Positions 17,599-28,123 are shown, counted from the first letter of the stretch. The stretch: 64,000 nucleotides of DNA from Tardiphaga sp. vice304 (GCF_007018905.1 NZ_CP041402.1:4452001-4516000); one strand, 5' to 3'. The notes: generated by a model not told the origin, from the letters alone. Made by a program: numbers and translations.

Positions 17599-19061
17599 CG
17601 GCTGCGGGCGATCTTCAGGATCGCGTCAATATCGAGATTCGTTTCCAGATGATCGGCCAGCGCATCGAGCGCGGATTCGATCTGGGTGTTGTAAGCCAAT
17701 GCCGAGGCGATGCCGAGATGGGCCAGCCACGCGCGGCGAAACGCGTCGCCGGTGAACAGCCCGTGCACATAGGTGCCCTGGACGCGGCCATTCGCCGACA
17801 TCGCGCCATCGGGCCGACCATCGATGGTCAGCAGCGGCCGCGCGCAGTCGGCGCCTTCGCTGCGACCGAGATGAATCTCGTAGCCCTCGATCGCGGCACC
17901 CGTCGCGACATGGGTGCCGGACACCAGCGTGGTCGACTTGTCCGAACTCATCAGGGTCGTCATGTCGAGCAGTCCAAGTCCGTCGACCATTCCTGCCGCG
18001 CCATCGACGCCGTCGGGATCGGCGATCACGCGGCCCAGCATCTGGTAGCCGCCGCACAGGCCGAGCACATGGCCGCCGCGCCGGACATGCGCCGCAATAT
18101 CGATGTCCCAGCCCTGCGCGCGCAAGTAAGCGAGGTCGCCGATAGTGGATTTGCTGCCCGGCAGGATCACCACGTCGGCATTACCCGGGATCGGCTCGCC
18201 CGGCCGCACGAAGACGAGCTTGACGTCGGGCTCCATGCCGAGCGGATCGAGATCGTCGAAATTGGCGATCCGCGCCAGCACCGGTACCGCGATAATGCGC
18301 GTCGCCGTGGAGACGTGGGTGCGGTCGAGATCGACGGCGTCCTCGGCCGGCAACCATGCCGCCTGCGTCAGCCATGGCACCACACCGAGCGACGGCCAGC
18401 CGGTCAGCCGCGTGATCGCGCTGAGCCCACTATCGAACAAGCGAGGATCGCCGCGAAATTTGTTGATGATGAAGCCGTGGATCCGTGCGCGCTCTTCCGG
18501 CTGCAGCACCAGATGCGTACCAGCAAGGCTGGCGATGACGCCACCGCGGTCGATATCGCCGGCGAGCAGCACCGGCACGTTGGCGGCTTCGGCAAAGCCC
18601 ATATTGGCGATATCGCCGGCGCGCAGATTGATCTCCGCCGGCGATCCGGCGCCCTCGACCAGCACGATGTCGGCCTCGCGGGCGAGACGCGCAAAGCTCT
18701 CCAGCACTGCCGGCAGCAAGGCCGCTTTCTTCTCGAGATAATTCTTCGCCCGCAGCGTGCCCCAGCGTTTTCCCTGCACGATGATCTGCGCGCCGGTGTC
18801 GGTCTCCGGCTTCAGCAGCACCGGGTTCATGTGCACGCTCGGCGGCATCCGCGCGGCGCGCGCCTGCACCGCCTGCGCGCGGCCGATCTCGCCGCCATCG
18901 ACGGCGACCGCCGCGTTGTTCGACATGTTCTGCGGCTTGAACGGCGCGACCTTCAGCCCGCGCCGCACCAGCGCCCGCGCCAATCCTGCGACCAGCGTCG
19001 ACTTGCCGGCGTTGGAGCCGGTGGCCTGGATCATGACGGCAGGGGTGGGGTTGGATGTCAT
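17571..19061 (-). CDS. cobQ: Cobyric acid synthase (glutamine-hydrolysing)
   Basis: A 496-residue enzyme that amidates four carboxylates of adenosylcobyrinic a,c-diamide. The N-terminal dethiobiotin-synthetase-like domain has [21 protein letters not shown] and [15 protein letters not shown]. The C-terminal class I glutamine amidotransferase domain has [12 protein letters not shown] with the nucleophilic Cys near residue 337 and [11 protein letters not shown] with the His. Last gene of the minus-strand cob series. A 172-bp gap with a palindromic repeat separates it from cobO. Its 3' end overlaps cbiB convergently. Confidence 0.94.
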   Translation of the reverse strand: MTSNPTPAVMIQATGSNAGKSTLVAGLARALVRRGLKVAPFKPQNMSNNAAVAVDGGEIGRAQAVQARAARMPPSVHMNPVLLKPETDTGAQIIVQGKRWGTLRAKNYLEKKAALLPAVLESFARLAREADIVLVEGAGSPAEINLRAGDIANMGFAEAANVPVLLAGDIDRGGVIASLAGTHLVLQPEERARIHGFIINKFRGDPRLFDSGLSAITRLTGWPSLGVVPWLTQAAWLPAEDAVDLDRTHVSTATRIIAVPVLARIANFDDLDPLGMEPDVKLVFVRPGEPIPGNADVVILPGSKSTIGDLAYLRAQGWDIDIAAHVRRGGHVLGLCGGYQMLGRVIADPDGVDGAAGMVDGLGLLDMTTLMSSDKSTTLVSGTHVATGAAIEGYEIHLGRSEGADCARPLLTIDGRPDGAMSANGRVQGTYVHGLFTGDAFRRAWLAHLGIASALAYNTQIESALDALADHLETNLDIDAILKIARSRQSTSASAA

Positions 19062-19089
19062 AGCGTCTTCGTGTCCAACCGCCCCAAAC

Positions 19090-19220
19090 TGTCATTTCGG
19101 GGCGCGAGCGGCGCCAGCCGGGCGCGAACCCGGAATCCCGAGTTGTTCAGCGCGCCCCATTTCGAGGTTCCGGGTTCGCTCGCCAGCGACGGTGTCGCTG
19201 TGGAGCGCCCCGGAATGACG
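19090..19220. repeat. Palindromic intergenic repeat between cobO and cobQ
   Basis: CTGTCATTTCGGGGCGC at the left and GCGCCCCGGAATGACGG at the right are near-perfect reverse complements, with further pairing inside (GCGAACCCGGAATC against GGTTCCGGGTTCGC). It fills almost the entire gap between two genes of one operon and differs in sequence from the repeats at 0.9 and 3.1 kb. Confidence 0.8.
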
Positions 19221-19233
19221 GTGAGGGGCTGCA

Positions 19234-19860
19234 TCAAAACTCCACGCCCTTCTGGCCCTTCACGCCGGCACGGAACGGGTGCTTGATGAGCGTCATTTCG
19301 GTGACCAGATCCGCCATCTCGATCAGCTCCGGCTTGGCGTTGCGGCCGGTGATGACGACGTGCTTGTCGGCCGGCTTCTCGTCGCGCAGGAAGGTCAGCA
19401 CCTCCTGCAAATCGAGATAGTCGTAGCGCAGCACGATGTTGAGCTCATCGAGCAGCACCATGTTGTGGCGATCGTCGCGGATCAGTTCCTTGGCGCGCTC
19501 CCAGCCCTTGGTCGCGGCGGCGATGTCGCGCTCGCGGTCTTGGGTCTCCCAGGTAAAGCCTTCGCCCATGATGTGCAGCGTCACCAGTTCGGGAAATCTG
19601 GCCAAGAGCCGCGCCTCGCCGGTGTCCCAGGCCGGCGACTTGGTGAACTGCACCACCGCCACCGGCATGTCGTGACCGATATGACGGAACACCATGCCGA
19701 GCGCGGCGGAGGTCTTTCCCTTGCCGGTGCCGGTGTGGACGATCAAGAGGCCCTTCTCGCCGATCTTGCCGGCCATGATCTTGTCGCGCGCGGCCTTGTG
19801 CTTGGCCGCCTTGAGCTTGTGCTTCGCATTCTCTTGGTCGTCGTGGGCATCGTCGGTCAT
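19234..19860 (-). CDS. cobO: Cob(I)yrinic acid a,c-diamide adenosyltransferase
   Basis: A 208-residue BtuR/CobO-type ATP:corrinoid adenosyltransferase, forming the cobalt-carbon bond. The P-loop LLIVHTGTGKGKTSAALGM lies near residues 38-56. Later landmarks are VVQFTKSPAWDTGE, LDELNIVLRYDYLD and VITGRNAKPELIEMADLVTEM. The start is the ATG at 19860, overlapping the cobN stop by 4 bp (ATGA); the open frame extending to 20157 is cobN in another frame. The N-terminus is Lys/His rich, common in this family. Confidence 0.94.
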   Translation of the reverse strand: MTDDAHDDQENAKHKLKAAKHKAARDKIMAGKIGEKGLLIVHTGTGKGKTSAALGMVFRHIGHDMPVAVVQFTKSPAWDTGEARLLARFPELVTLHIMGEGFTWETQDRERDIAAATKGWERAKELIRDDRHNMVLLDELNIVLRYDYLDLQEVLTFLRDEKPADKHVVITGRNAKPELIEMADLVTEMTLIKHPFRAGVKGQKGVEF

Positions 19861-22800
19861 GCGATTTCCTTGTGCGTCAGTTCGGCGAGCAGATCGGCGG
19901 CACGGTTGGAGCGCGGCGTCCACATTCCGCGGCGGATCGCCTCGGTGAAGCGCGCGGCCGTCTCGCGCAACGCCTCCGGGTTGGCGTCTTGCATGAAGTC
20001 GCGGACGTCGTCGTTCTCCAGATAGGCGGAAAACAACTGGTCGAAATGGTGGTTGGCAACCGCATCGGTAGAGGCGGCAAAGCCGAACAGGTAGTCCACC
20101 GTGGCGGCGATCTCGAACGCGCCCTTGTAGCCGTGCCGCATCACGCCGGCGATCCATTTCGGATTGGCGGCGCGGCCGCGTACCACGCGGGAAATTTCGT
20201 GAGACAGCGGCCGCGCGACCGGCGCCTCCGGGCGCGAGGTGTCGATATGGCTGACCCGCGGCGCCGATCCGCGCAGGGTCTGCACGGTGGCGGCAAGCCC
20301 TCCGATGAACTGGTAGTAGTCGTCAGAATCCAGAATATCGTGCTCGCGATTGTCCTGCGTCTGGGCGACAAGATCGATCCCCTTGAGCTGTTCGGCGAAT
20401 TCGCCGCGCGCGGCCTCGCCCTCAGTGCCGCTGCCATAGGCATAGCCGCCCCAGTCGAGATAGACCTCGGCGAGATCGCCGCGCTTTTCCCAGCCGCCCT
20501 CGTCCATCAGCGCCTGCAGTCCCGCGCCATAGGCGCCGGGCTTGGAGCCGAACACCCGCCGCGTCGCCTGCTCGCGTGCGATGTCGGCGCTGGCACCGCC
20601 GGCCTGCAGCGCGAGCGCACGGGTGCGAACGTTGGCCGCGATCGGATTGGCCTCGTCAGGTTCGTTCAGCAGCGCGATCGCCGCGACCGCCGAGCCAATG
20701 ATGTCCATCTGCGTCGGGAACGCATCGCGGAACAGGCCGGACACGCGAAACGTGACATCGACGCGCGGGCGCTTCAGCTCCGACAGCGGCGTGATAGCAA
20801 AACCGGTGACGCGGCCTGAAGTGTCTTCCCACACGGGCCGCGCGCCGATCAGCGCCAGCGCCTGCGCTACGTCATCGCCGCCGGTACGCATGTTGGCGGT
20901 GCCCCAGGCCGACAGCGCGATCGCGCGCGGCCATTCGCCGGCCTCCTGCCAATAGGCTTCGACCAGCCGCTCGGCCGCGAGCTGCCCGATCCGCCACGCC
21001 GACGGCGTCGGCACGGCGCGGACATCGACGGCGAAGAAGTTGCGGCCCGTGGGCAGCACGTCGGGCCGCCCGCGCGTCGGCGCGCCGGACGGACCGGGCC
21101 GGATGAAACGGCCATCGAGGCCGGCGAGAAACGCCGACATCTCGGCAGCGCCTGACGCGTCGATGGCAGGACGGAGGGTGGAAGAAATCCAGGCGAGCAC
21201 GGAGGATGTTGCGGGCCAACGCTCAGAAGAAATCACACACTCCGCGTGGTCCCCGCGAAAGCGGGGACCCATAGCCGCTGTCGGCGTCGTCTCGCTCGGT
21301 GGCAGTAACCTCGTTAAAGTTTCTGCTTCGGAGGTTATGGGTCCCCGCTTACGCGGGGACGACGTGGTGAGAAATTCGTCGCCTAACAATGCGGCCTCGC
21401 CTGCAGCGGCTTCGTTCGCGACCAGCTGCAAAGCCAGCATTTCGATGCGCTCCACCGTATCTCCGGTCGTGCGCCACAGCGCTTCGCTGATGTCGGCTAG
21501 AACGGCAGGGCGTGGGCCGGTGTAATCCTCCGCCAATTCCCGCGTCAGCGGATCGAACGCGCCCAGTCCCAGATCCCCGGCGATCGCGCGGTGCAACGAG
21601 GCATCCTGCGGCTTGCTCTCCGAGCGCGGCAGGCGAGCAATCGAGACCAGCAGGTCGTTGCGCGCCGCGTCCTGCGGCGTGCGGCCGAAGATGTGCAGGC
21701 CGTCGCGGATCTGCATTTCCTTGAGGTCGCAGAGATGCGCGTCCAGCGCGCGCAACGCCTCCCCGGTCGGCGTGTCGCGCGTCACGTTGACATCGGCATC
21801 GAGTCGCTGCGCCCGCGCCATCGAGAGAATATCCTCGGCGATCACCCCCGCGCGCTTGGGATCGAGATCCGCCGCCAGCGCATATTCGTCGACCAGGTTT
21901 TCCAGCCGCGCCAGATCGTCGTGCAGTTCGGCGCGCGTCATCGGCGGAGTCAGATGGTCGATGATCACGGCAGAGCCGCGGCGCTTGGCCTGGATGCCTT
22001 CGCCCGGATCGTTGACGATGAACGGATAGAGATGCGGCAGCGGGCCCAGCACCGCGTCCGGCAGACAGTCGGCGGATAGCCCGGCGCTCTTGCCCGGCAG
22101 CCATTCGAGATTGCCGTGCTTGCCGAGATGCACGACGGCATGCGTATCGAATTCGCGACGGAGCCAGAGATAAAACGCGAGATAATGATGCGGCGGCACC
22201 AGGTCGGGATCGTGATAGGTGCTCTTCGGATCGATATTGTAGCCGCGCGCCGGTTGCACGCCGACGACCACGTTGCCGAAGCGATGCAGGCCCAGCCGGA
22301 ACGCGCCGTCCACGATATGCGGATCGCTGTCGGCAATGCCCCAGCGCGCCTCGACCGCCAGCCGCACAGTGTGCGGCAGCGTCGCAAACGCGGTCGTATA
22401 GTCGGCCAACGACCACGTCACGCCGCCGCGGCGATCGGCACGATCGGCCAGCGCATTGGTCGGCCCCTGTTGCAGCAGCCCCATCATCGCCGCGGCGTCG
22501 AGCGGTGCCTCATCGATCGCGTAACCGGCGCTGAGCATCGCCGCCAACACGTCGATCAGGCTCTGCGGCGTGTCGAGGCCGACGCCATTGGCGATCCGGC
22601 CGTCGCGGTTCGGATAGTTGGCGAGGATCAGCGCAATCCGTCGCTCGGGTACTTCGGCGCGGCGTAGCCGGATCCAGGCGTGGGCGAGATCGGCCGTGGC
22701 GTCGATGCGGTCCGGCACCGGCTGGAACGTCACCGGCGCAAAACCGCCATCGCTGTCGCCGCGTTCCTTGAAGGCAATCACGTTGGCGAAGATGCGGCCG

Positions 22801-23732
22801 TCGACCTCCGGCAGCACGACATGCATCGCGAGGTCGCGCGGCGTTAGCCCGCGGGTCGAGGCCTCCCAGGCGGCGCGCGAGGTGCCGGCCTGCGCGACCT
22901 GCAGGATCGGACAGCCCGAGGCCGAAAGCACGCCGGCGTCGTCATGCGCGGTGGCGGTGGCGAACGCCGTGGCGTTGACGATGATATCGGCCGGATGCGC
23001 GGCAAGCGCGGCGCGCAGGAAGGCTGCGGAGCGCTCGTCCTTCAGGCTGGTGACATAGAGGCAGACGGCGTTCAGCCCGCGCGCTTCGAGCGCCAGCCGT
23101 AACGCACCGATCGCCGCGGTGTCGCCGCCGGCGACGATCGCGCGGTAGAAGATCACGACGGCGTTGGGGCGATGGTCCGGCACCGGCTCGCTCGGCCAGA
23201 AGCCGGCCGACGGCATCGGCCGCGCCGCCATCGGCGCCTCGCCATGGCCGATCTGGTGCGCCGCGAGTTGCAGCGCCAGCCGGGCATTGTCGACGCCGCC
23301 CTCGCTGCAATAGCGCCACATCGCCTGTGTGGTCTCATCGTTGACCGTGCCGCGTGCGGCGAGTTCGGCGTTCCAGTACATTTCGCCGGGGATGCAGATG
23401 AATTGCGCGCCGCGCGCCAGCGCATCAGAGCGCAGGCTCTCGACACCGTGCGGCCAGTAGCCGATGCCGCCGAGCATGCGCAGCACGACGATCCTGGCTT
23501 TCGCCAGCGTGCGCTCGACATAGAGATCGACCGAGGCAGGATGGCCGAGCGCCAGCAGGTTGGTCAGCCGCAGGCTGGGGAAGTCTTTCGGCAGCATCGC
23601 ATGCGCGGCGTGAAACGACGCCAGATCGCTGTCGGCCGCCGACAGCACGACGATGTCGGCGGTGTCCTGCCCGAGATCGCGGGCGACGTCGCCGTCGTCA
23701 ATGCCGCCAGTGGGATCGAGCTTTAAGTGCAT
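19857..23732 (-). CDS. cobN: Aerobic cobaltochelatase large subunit, carrying an in-frame repeat
   Basis: The 1291-residue CobN/magnesium-chelatase H-type subunit inserts Co2+ into hydrogenobyrinic acid a,c-diamide with CobS and CobT, which are not in the window. Landmarks are HLGKHGNLEWLPGKSAGLS near residue 535, the TGRNFFAVDVRAVPTPSAW stretch near 900, and YLDWGGYAYGSGTEGEAARG near 1094. Residues about 788-831 (SSPRKRGPI to MGPRFRGDHA) are encoded by a palindromic repeat and interrupt an otherwise normal protein without breaking the frame. An upstream repeat separates it from cobW. The gene is part of the riboswitch-led minus-strand operon. Confidence 0.93.
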   Translation of the reverse strand: MHLKLDPTGGIDDGDVARDLGQDTADIVVLSAADSDLASFHAAHAMLPKDFPSLRLTNLLALGHPASVDLYVERTLAKARIVVLRMLGGIGYWPHGVESLRSDALARGAQFICIPGEMYWNAELAARGTVNDETTQAMWRYCSEGGVDNARLALQLAAHQIGHGEAPMAARPMPSAGFWPSEPVPDHRPNAVVIFYRAIVAGGDTAAIGALRLALEARGLNAVCLYVTSLKDERSAAFLRAALAAHPADIIVNATAFATATAHDDAGVLSASGCPILQVAQAGTSRAAWEASTRGLTPRDLAMHVVLPEVDGRIFANVIAFKERGDSDGGFAPVTFQPVPDRIDATADLAHAWIRLRRAEVPERRIALILANYPNRDGRIANGVGLDTPQSLIDVLAAMLSAGYAIDEAPLDAAAMMGLLQQGPTNALADRADRRGGVTWSLADYTTAFATLPHTVRLAVEARWGIADSDPHIVDGAFRLGLHRFGNVVVGVQPARGYNIDPKSTYHDPDLVPPHHYLAFYLWLRREFDTHAVVHLGKHGNLEWLPGKSAGLSADCLPDAVLGPLPHLYPFIVNDPGEGIQAKRRGSAVIIDHLTPPMTRAELHDDLARLENLVDEYALAADLDPKRAGVIAEDILSMARAQRLDADVNVTRDTPTGEALRALDAHLCDLKEMQIRDGLHIFGRTPQDAARNDLLVSIARLPRSESKPQDASLHRAIAGDLGLGAFDPLTRELAEDYTGPRPAVLADISEALWRTTGDTVERIEMLALQLVANEAAAGEAALLGDEFLTTSSPRKRGPITSEAETLTRLLPPSETTPTAAMGPRFRGDHAECVISSERWPATSSVLAWISSTLRPAIDASGAAEMSAFLAGLDGRFIRPGPSGAPTRGRPDVLPTGRNFFAVDVRAVPTPSAWRIGQLAAERLVEAYWQEAGEWPRAIALSAWGTANMRTGGDDVAQALALIGARPVWEDTSGRVTGFAITPLSELKRPRVDVTFRVSGLFRDAFPTQMDIIGSAVAAIALLNEPDEANPIAANVRTRALALQAGGASADIAREQATRRVFGSKPGAYGAGLQALMDEGGWEKRGDLAEVYLDWGGYAYGSGTEGEAARGEFAEQLKGIDLVAQTQDNREHDILDSDDYYQFIGGLAATVQTLRGSAPRVSHIDTSRPEAPVARPLSHEISRVVRGRAANPKWIAGVMRHGYKGAFEIAATVDYLFGFAASTDAVANHHFDQLFSAYLENDDVRDFMQDANPEALRETAARFTEAIRRGMWTPRSNRAADLLAELTHKEIA
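21240..21370. repeat. Palindromic repeat inserted in frame inside cobN
   Basis: Two 25-bp arms at 21249-21273 and 21336-21360 are near-perfect reverse complements (one mismatch) built on GTCCCCGC and GCGGGGAC plus CCATA. Each arm is itself a small hairpin. This is a dispersed intergenic repeat type of Bradyrhizobium-like genomes. Read in the cobN frame it encodes the peptide with SPRKRGPI and GPRFRGD. The frame stays open on both sides, so it is a tolerated insertion of about 44 codons. Confidence 0.9.
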
Positions 23733-23769
23733 GCGGTCAATTCAAATGTTTATCACAACAGCCATTGGC

Positions 23770-23915
23770 CGCCCCTCCCCCTTGCGGGGAGGGTCGGCCG
23801 CAGCGAAGCGGAGGCCGGGGGTAGCCGCTGGCTCCTGAGCTTGTGGCTACCCCACCCGGCGCGTTTGCTCGCTTCGCTCACAACGCGCCACCCTCCCCGC
23901 AATGGGGAGGGTGGC
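23770..23915. repeat. Palindromic repeat between cobW and cobN
   Basis: CCCCTCCCC with GGGGAGGG (23772-23793) and CCACCCTCCCC with GGGGAGGGTGG (23888-23913) form two hairpins at the ends. GTAGCC and GGCTAC pair in the middle. The element nearly fills the 190-bp gap inside the operon and ends 7 bp from the cobW stop. Confidence 0.8.
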
Positions 23916-23922
23916 GACAGCG

Positions 23923-24933
<1,011 letters not shown>

Positions 24934-24936
24934 GAA

Positions 24937-25464
24937 TTACTCCTGGGAATTTTTCAGCCAGAGCGGAAGCCCGGCTGCGATGAAGGCGACTTGCGGCACG
25001 GCCGCTGCGACGATCTGGTTGAGCCGGCCCTGGGCGTCGCGGAAGGCGCGGCCGAGCGGCGTCTCCGGTACCAGGCCCATGCCGACTTCGTTGGAGACGA
25101 ACACGATCGGATAGCGCGCCACGCCGAGAAAGCGCACCAGCCGGCGCGCTTCGACTTCCGGGTCGCGGTCGGCGAACATCAGGTTGGACAGCCACAGCGT
25201 CAGGCAATCGACCAGCACGGCGCGGCCGCGCGTCGCCTCGCGGGTCAGCGCATCGATCAGCGCCAGCGGTTCCTCGACGGTAATCCAGCCGTCGCCGCGC
25301 TGCTTGCGGTGCTGCGCGATACGCGCGGCCATCTCGTCATCGCCGGGCGTCGCCGTGGCAAGGTACACGCGGGTAAAATTGCTGTCGTGGATCAGCGCCT
25401 CGGCAAAGGCCGACTTGCCCGACCGCGCGCCGCCCAGCACCAGTGTGGTGACCAGCGCGCTCAT
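24937..25464 (-). CDS. cobU: Adenosylcobinamide kinase / adenosylcobinamide-phosphate guanylyltransferase
   Basis: A 175-residue bifunctional enzyme that phosphorylates adenosylcobinamide and adds GMP before nucleotide-loop attachment. The N-terminal P-loop is TLVLGGARSGKSAFAEALI, and the family motif is RIAQHRKQRGDGWITVEEPL near residues 49-68. VLVDCLTLWLSNLMF and VSNEVGMGLVPETPLGRAFRD complete the signature. Called cobP in Pseudomonas naming. The ATG overlaps the upstream gene's stop by 4 bp (ATGA). Confidence 0.95.
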   Translation of the reverse strand: MSALVTTLVLGGARSGKSAFAEALIHDSNFTRVYLATATPGDDEMAARIAQHRKQRGDGWITVEEPLALIDALTREATRGRAVLVDCLTLWLSNLMFADRDPEVEARRLVRFLGVARYPIVFVSNEVGMGLVPETPLGRAFRDAQGRLNQIVAAAVPQVAFIAAGLPLWLKNSQE

Positions 25465-25916
25465 TTCGGCGCGCGCCCGTCATCGGGCGACCAGCGCATC
25501 GGCGGCACCCGTGCCACCATGCCCTTGCGCAGCACGTCGGCGCGCTCGCGCCACGGCACCAGGCCGTAGTCGGATTTCTGGTAGGACTGCACGAAGGACA
25601 AGAGCGCCGCGGTGCCGGTTTCGGTCTGCAGGTCGCCGAACAGGAAAGTGTAGCCGTCCGGACTGGTGACGGCGACCGTCGCCGGCCGCTTGCAGACACC
25701 GAGGCACTGCACCGGCCGCACCATCACGCGGGCCTCCGTCTCGCCCAAGGCCGCCTTCACGGCGTCGAACATTTCCGGGCCGATCACCGCGTTGCCGTCG
25801 GCAGATTTGCAGGTGATACAAACGCTGACCACGACGCAACCGGCCGGCGCATGTGCGCGCGGCGGTTCGGCCAGCAAGGTTTCGCCAAAAATATCGGCGG
25901 GGTCGCGATCCATCAT
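25461..25916 (-). CDS. DUF1636-family predicted metal-binding protein, first gene of the cob operon
   Basis: A 151-residue protein starting MMDRDPADIFGETLL. Two cysteine groups, VCITCKS near residues 32-38 and QCLGVCKRP near 69-77, suggest a bound metal or iron-sulphur centre like thioredoxin-like ferredoxins. The C-terminus has WRERADVLRKGMVARVPP, a family feature. I recognise it as DUF1636, often placed among B12 genes; its function is not known to me. It is the first gene after the B12 riboswitch and overlaps cobU by 4 bp, so it should be expressed when B12 is low. A role in cobalt handling or in redox support is a guess. Confidence 0.8.
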   Translation of the reverse strand: MMDRDPADIFGETLLAEPPRAHAPAGCVVVSVCITCKSADGNAVIGPEMFDAVKAALGETEARVMVRPVQCLGVCKRPATVAVTSPDGYTFLFGDLQTETGTAALLSFVQSYQKSDYGLVPWRERADVLRKGMVARVPPMRWSPDDGRAPK

Positions 25917-26037
25917 AGGCTCACCATCGTGCCCTCAAAGGGGCCGCGAGCTTTGTTGGGTCGCGTCGACGGCATGACCGTCAACTCGCTCCCGTCCGGT
26001 GCACCCCGCCCCGACGACGCCTCCAAAGCACAGTTTT

Positions 26038-26206
26038 CGATGGCAGGTCTCCTGGCTCGCGGGTCATTGCCCTCATCCGCCTTCCCGGGACATTCCCAGT
26101 GGCACCGGCGAGGACTCGTCGCTTACAGTTGCGGGGGCAGCGCCGGAGTAGAGCGCGAACGCCCGCACCGGCTTCCCTATTCACCTTCCACGCGGAAGGA
26201 CCATCA
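26038..26206 (-). ncRNA. Cobalamin riboswitch upstream of the DUF1636-cobU-cobW-cobN-cobO-cobQ operon
   Basis: Read on the minus strand the order is GAAGGTGAATAGGGAAGCCGG, then CCCCGCAACTGTAAGCG (about 26130), GTGCCACTGGGAA, GGGAAGGCGGATG, and GAGCCAGGAGACCTGCC at the 3' end (26040). This is the full B12 riboswitch core. The RNA ends about 120 bp before the first gene. A stem GTTGACGG/CCGTCGAC without a U-run follows, so the control mechanism (translational or Rho-linked) is not clear. Confidence 0.95.
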
Positions 26207-26296
26207 TTCGCAACGCTACCGGGCGAGGTCGTTGGGGTCAACCTTGGTTGACCTGCCGGCCGGTGTTGCGTCAGGTGGGTCGCGTAAAGGAACAGA

Positions 26297-27355
26297 ATGA
26301 TGACCGCCGATTCCCAGCCTGTCTGGCAGCCCCCCGCCATTGCCGCCCTCGATCCGGCGACTGAGGCCGGGATCCGCGCGCGAATCGACGGCAAGGCCAA
26401 GCCGCCGGGATCGCTCGGGCGAATCGAGGAACTCGCGCTGCAGCTCGGCCAGATCCGGCATCCCGGCGAGCCGCGCGGCGACAATGCGGTGCTGCTGATT
26501 TTCGCCGCGGATCACGGGCTGGTCGAGGAAGGCGTCTCGCAATTTCCCGCTGCGGTGACGGTCGGGATGGTGATGACCTATCTGGCCGGCCGCGCCACCG
26601 CCAATGCCTTCGCCACCGCCAGCCGGGTCGAGATCCGCGTCGTCGATTCCGGCGTCGCGGCCGAGTTGCCGCATCACCCACAGTTGATCGACGCCAAGAT
26701 CCGCCTGGGTACGGCCAATGCCGCGCGCGAGCCGGCGATGACGGCCCAGGAGGCGGCCGACGCGCTGACGCGCGGCGCCCGCATCGCGGTCGGCGAGATC
26801 AGGAACGGCGCCGACATCGTCGCGCTGGGCGAGATGGGAATCGGCAACACCGCCTCCTCCGCGCTGCTGCTGCATCGCCTGGCGCCGGCCGACCTTGACG
26901 ACTGCATCGGCGTCGGCGCCGGACAAGACGATATCGGCATGGCACGCAAGCGCGCCGCTATCCACAAGGCCGCGGCGCGCAGCCAGGCCACCGCGCCGCT
27001 CGACGTGCTCAGCGAGTTCGGCGGGCTGGAGATCGCCATGCTGGCCGGCGCGGTGCTGGGTGCGGCGTCGCAGCGCCGCCCGGTGATCGTCGATGGCTTC
27101 ATCACCACCGCGGCGGCGCTGCTGGCGATCCGGCTGTGCCCGGAAGCGCGCGGCTATTGCGTGTTCGCGCACCGCTCGGCCGAACGCGGCCACGACATCG
27201 CGCTGGCGGCGCTGGACGCGACGCCGCTGCTCGACCTCGGCCTGCGGCTCGGCGAGGGCACCGGCGCGATGCTGGCGGTGCCATTGGTGCGCGCGGCGGC
27301 ACGGCTGATCACCGATGTCGCCGATCTCCAGGACGTGCTCGCAGGAAACATCTGA
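26297..27355 (+). CDS. cobT: Nicotinate-nucleotide--dimethylbenzimidazole phosphoribosyltransferase
   Basis: A 352-residue enzyme (CobT of Salmonella, CobU of Pseudomonas) that makes alpha-ribazole phosphate for the lower ligand. Motifs include KPPGSLGRIEELALQLGQI near residues 35-53, VLLIFAADHGLVEEGVSQFP, EMGIGNTASSALL, and the catalytic-glutamate end LRLGEGTGAMLAVPL near residue 322. AAAGGA lies 6 bp before the ATG. It is divergent from the riboswitch-led operon, with about 90 bp of shared upstream DNA, and is not itself behind a riboswitch. Confidence 0.95.
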   Translation: MMTADSQPVWQPPAIAALDPATEAGIRARIDGKAKPPGSLGRIEELALQLGQIRHPGEPRGDNAVLLIFAADHGLVEEGVSQFPAAVTVGMVMTYLAGRATANAFATASRVEIRVVDSGVAAELPHHPQLIDAKIRLGTANAAREPAMTAQEAADALTRGARIAVGEIRNGADIVALGEMGIGNTASSALLLHRLAPADLDDCIGVGAGQDDIGMARKRAAIHKAAARSQATAPLDVLSEFGGLEIAMLAGAVLGAASQRRPVIVDGFITTAAALLAIRLCPEARGYCVFAHRSAERGHDIALAALDATPLLDLGLRLGEGTGAMLAVPLVRAAARLITDVADLQDVLAGNI

Positions 27356-28119
27356 TGCGCCTGCCCGACTCGCTGCTCGACGCGATCCGGTTTCTCACCA
27401 TCGTGCGGGTGCGCGACACCGCGAGCGCGACGGCGCCGGACTGGCTGGCGCGGGCGATGAAGTATTTTCCCGTGGTCGGCTTGGGCATCGGCCTTGTATC
27501 GGCGCTGATACTGCTGATCGCCAACGAGTTTGTCAGCCCGGTGATCGCCGCCCTGCTCGCAATCTCCGCCAGCATCATTCTCACCAGCGCACTGCACGAG
27601 GACGGCCTTGCCGACACCGCCGACGCGTTCGGCGGCGGCTGGACGATCGAGAAGCGGATGGCGATCATGAAAGACAGCCGGATCGGCAGCTACGGCGCGC
27701 TGGCGCTCGGCCTTGGCGTCGCGCTGCGCGTCGCGGCGATTTCCGACATGCCGATGTGGGCGGGTCCGGCAGCGCTGATCGCAGCCCATGCGGCGGCGCG
27801 CGCGGCGCCGGCCTTCGTAATGAACCGCCTGCGCTATGCCGGCAACACCGCGGCGATGAAAGTCAGCTACGCAGAAGCGCCGGTACGCTCCGGCGAATTA
27901 CGGTTCGCGCTTGTCGTCGTGCTGCTCGCAATGCTGCCGCTGGCGTTGATTTCGCTCTCCGCCGTTCTGGTCGGGCTGCTGTGCGGCGCGGCGCTGGCAT
28001 TCGTTCTCACGCGCTGGTCGCGCCACATGCTCGGCGGCTACACCGGCGACGTGCTCGGTGCGGTCGAGCAGGTGTTCGAGATCGGATTTCTGCTGGGTGT
28101 CGTCGCGGCGATGAGGTGA
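27355..28119 (+). CDS. cobS: Adenosylcobinamide-GDP ribazoletransferase (cobalamin synthase)
   Basis: A 254-residue membrane protein (cobV in Pseudomonas naming) that joins adenosylcobinamide-GDP to alpha-ribazole, the last step of the pathway. The family signature is LTSALHEDGLADTADAFGG near residues 77-95, followed by KRMAIMKDSRIGSYGALALG. Five or so hydrophobic helices follow, and GYTGDVLGAVEQVFEIGFL is the usual C-terminal motif. The ATG shares one base with the cobT stop (TGATG). It ends just before a palindromic repeat. Confidence 0.95.
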   Translation: MRLPDSLLDAIRFLTIVRVRDTASATAPDWLARAMKYFPVVGLGIGLVSALILLIANEFVSPVIAALLAISASIILTSALHEDGLADTADAFGGGWTIEKRMAIMKDSRIGSYGALALGLGVALRVAAISDMPMWAGPAALIAAHAAARAAPAFVMNRLRYAGNTAAMKVSYAEAPVRSGELRFALVVVLLAMLPLALISLSAVLVGLLCGAALAFVLTRWSRHMLGGYTGDVLGAVEQVFEIGFLLGVVAAMR

Positions 28120-28123
28120 TCCG

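Noticed and set aside
19861..20157. Longer start for cobO
   Set aside because: The extension is the cobN coding region in another frame; homologous sequence starts at 19860.
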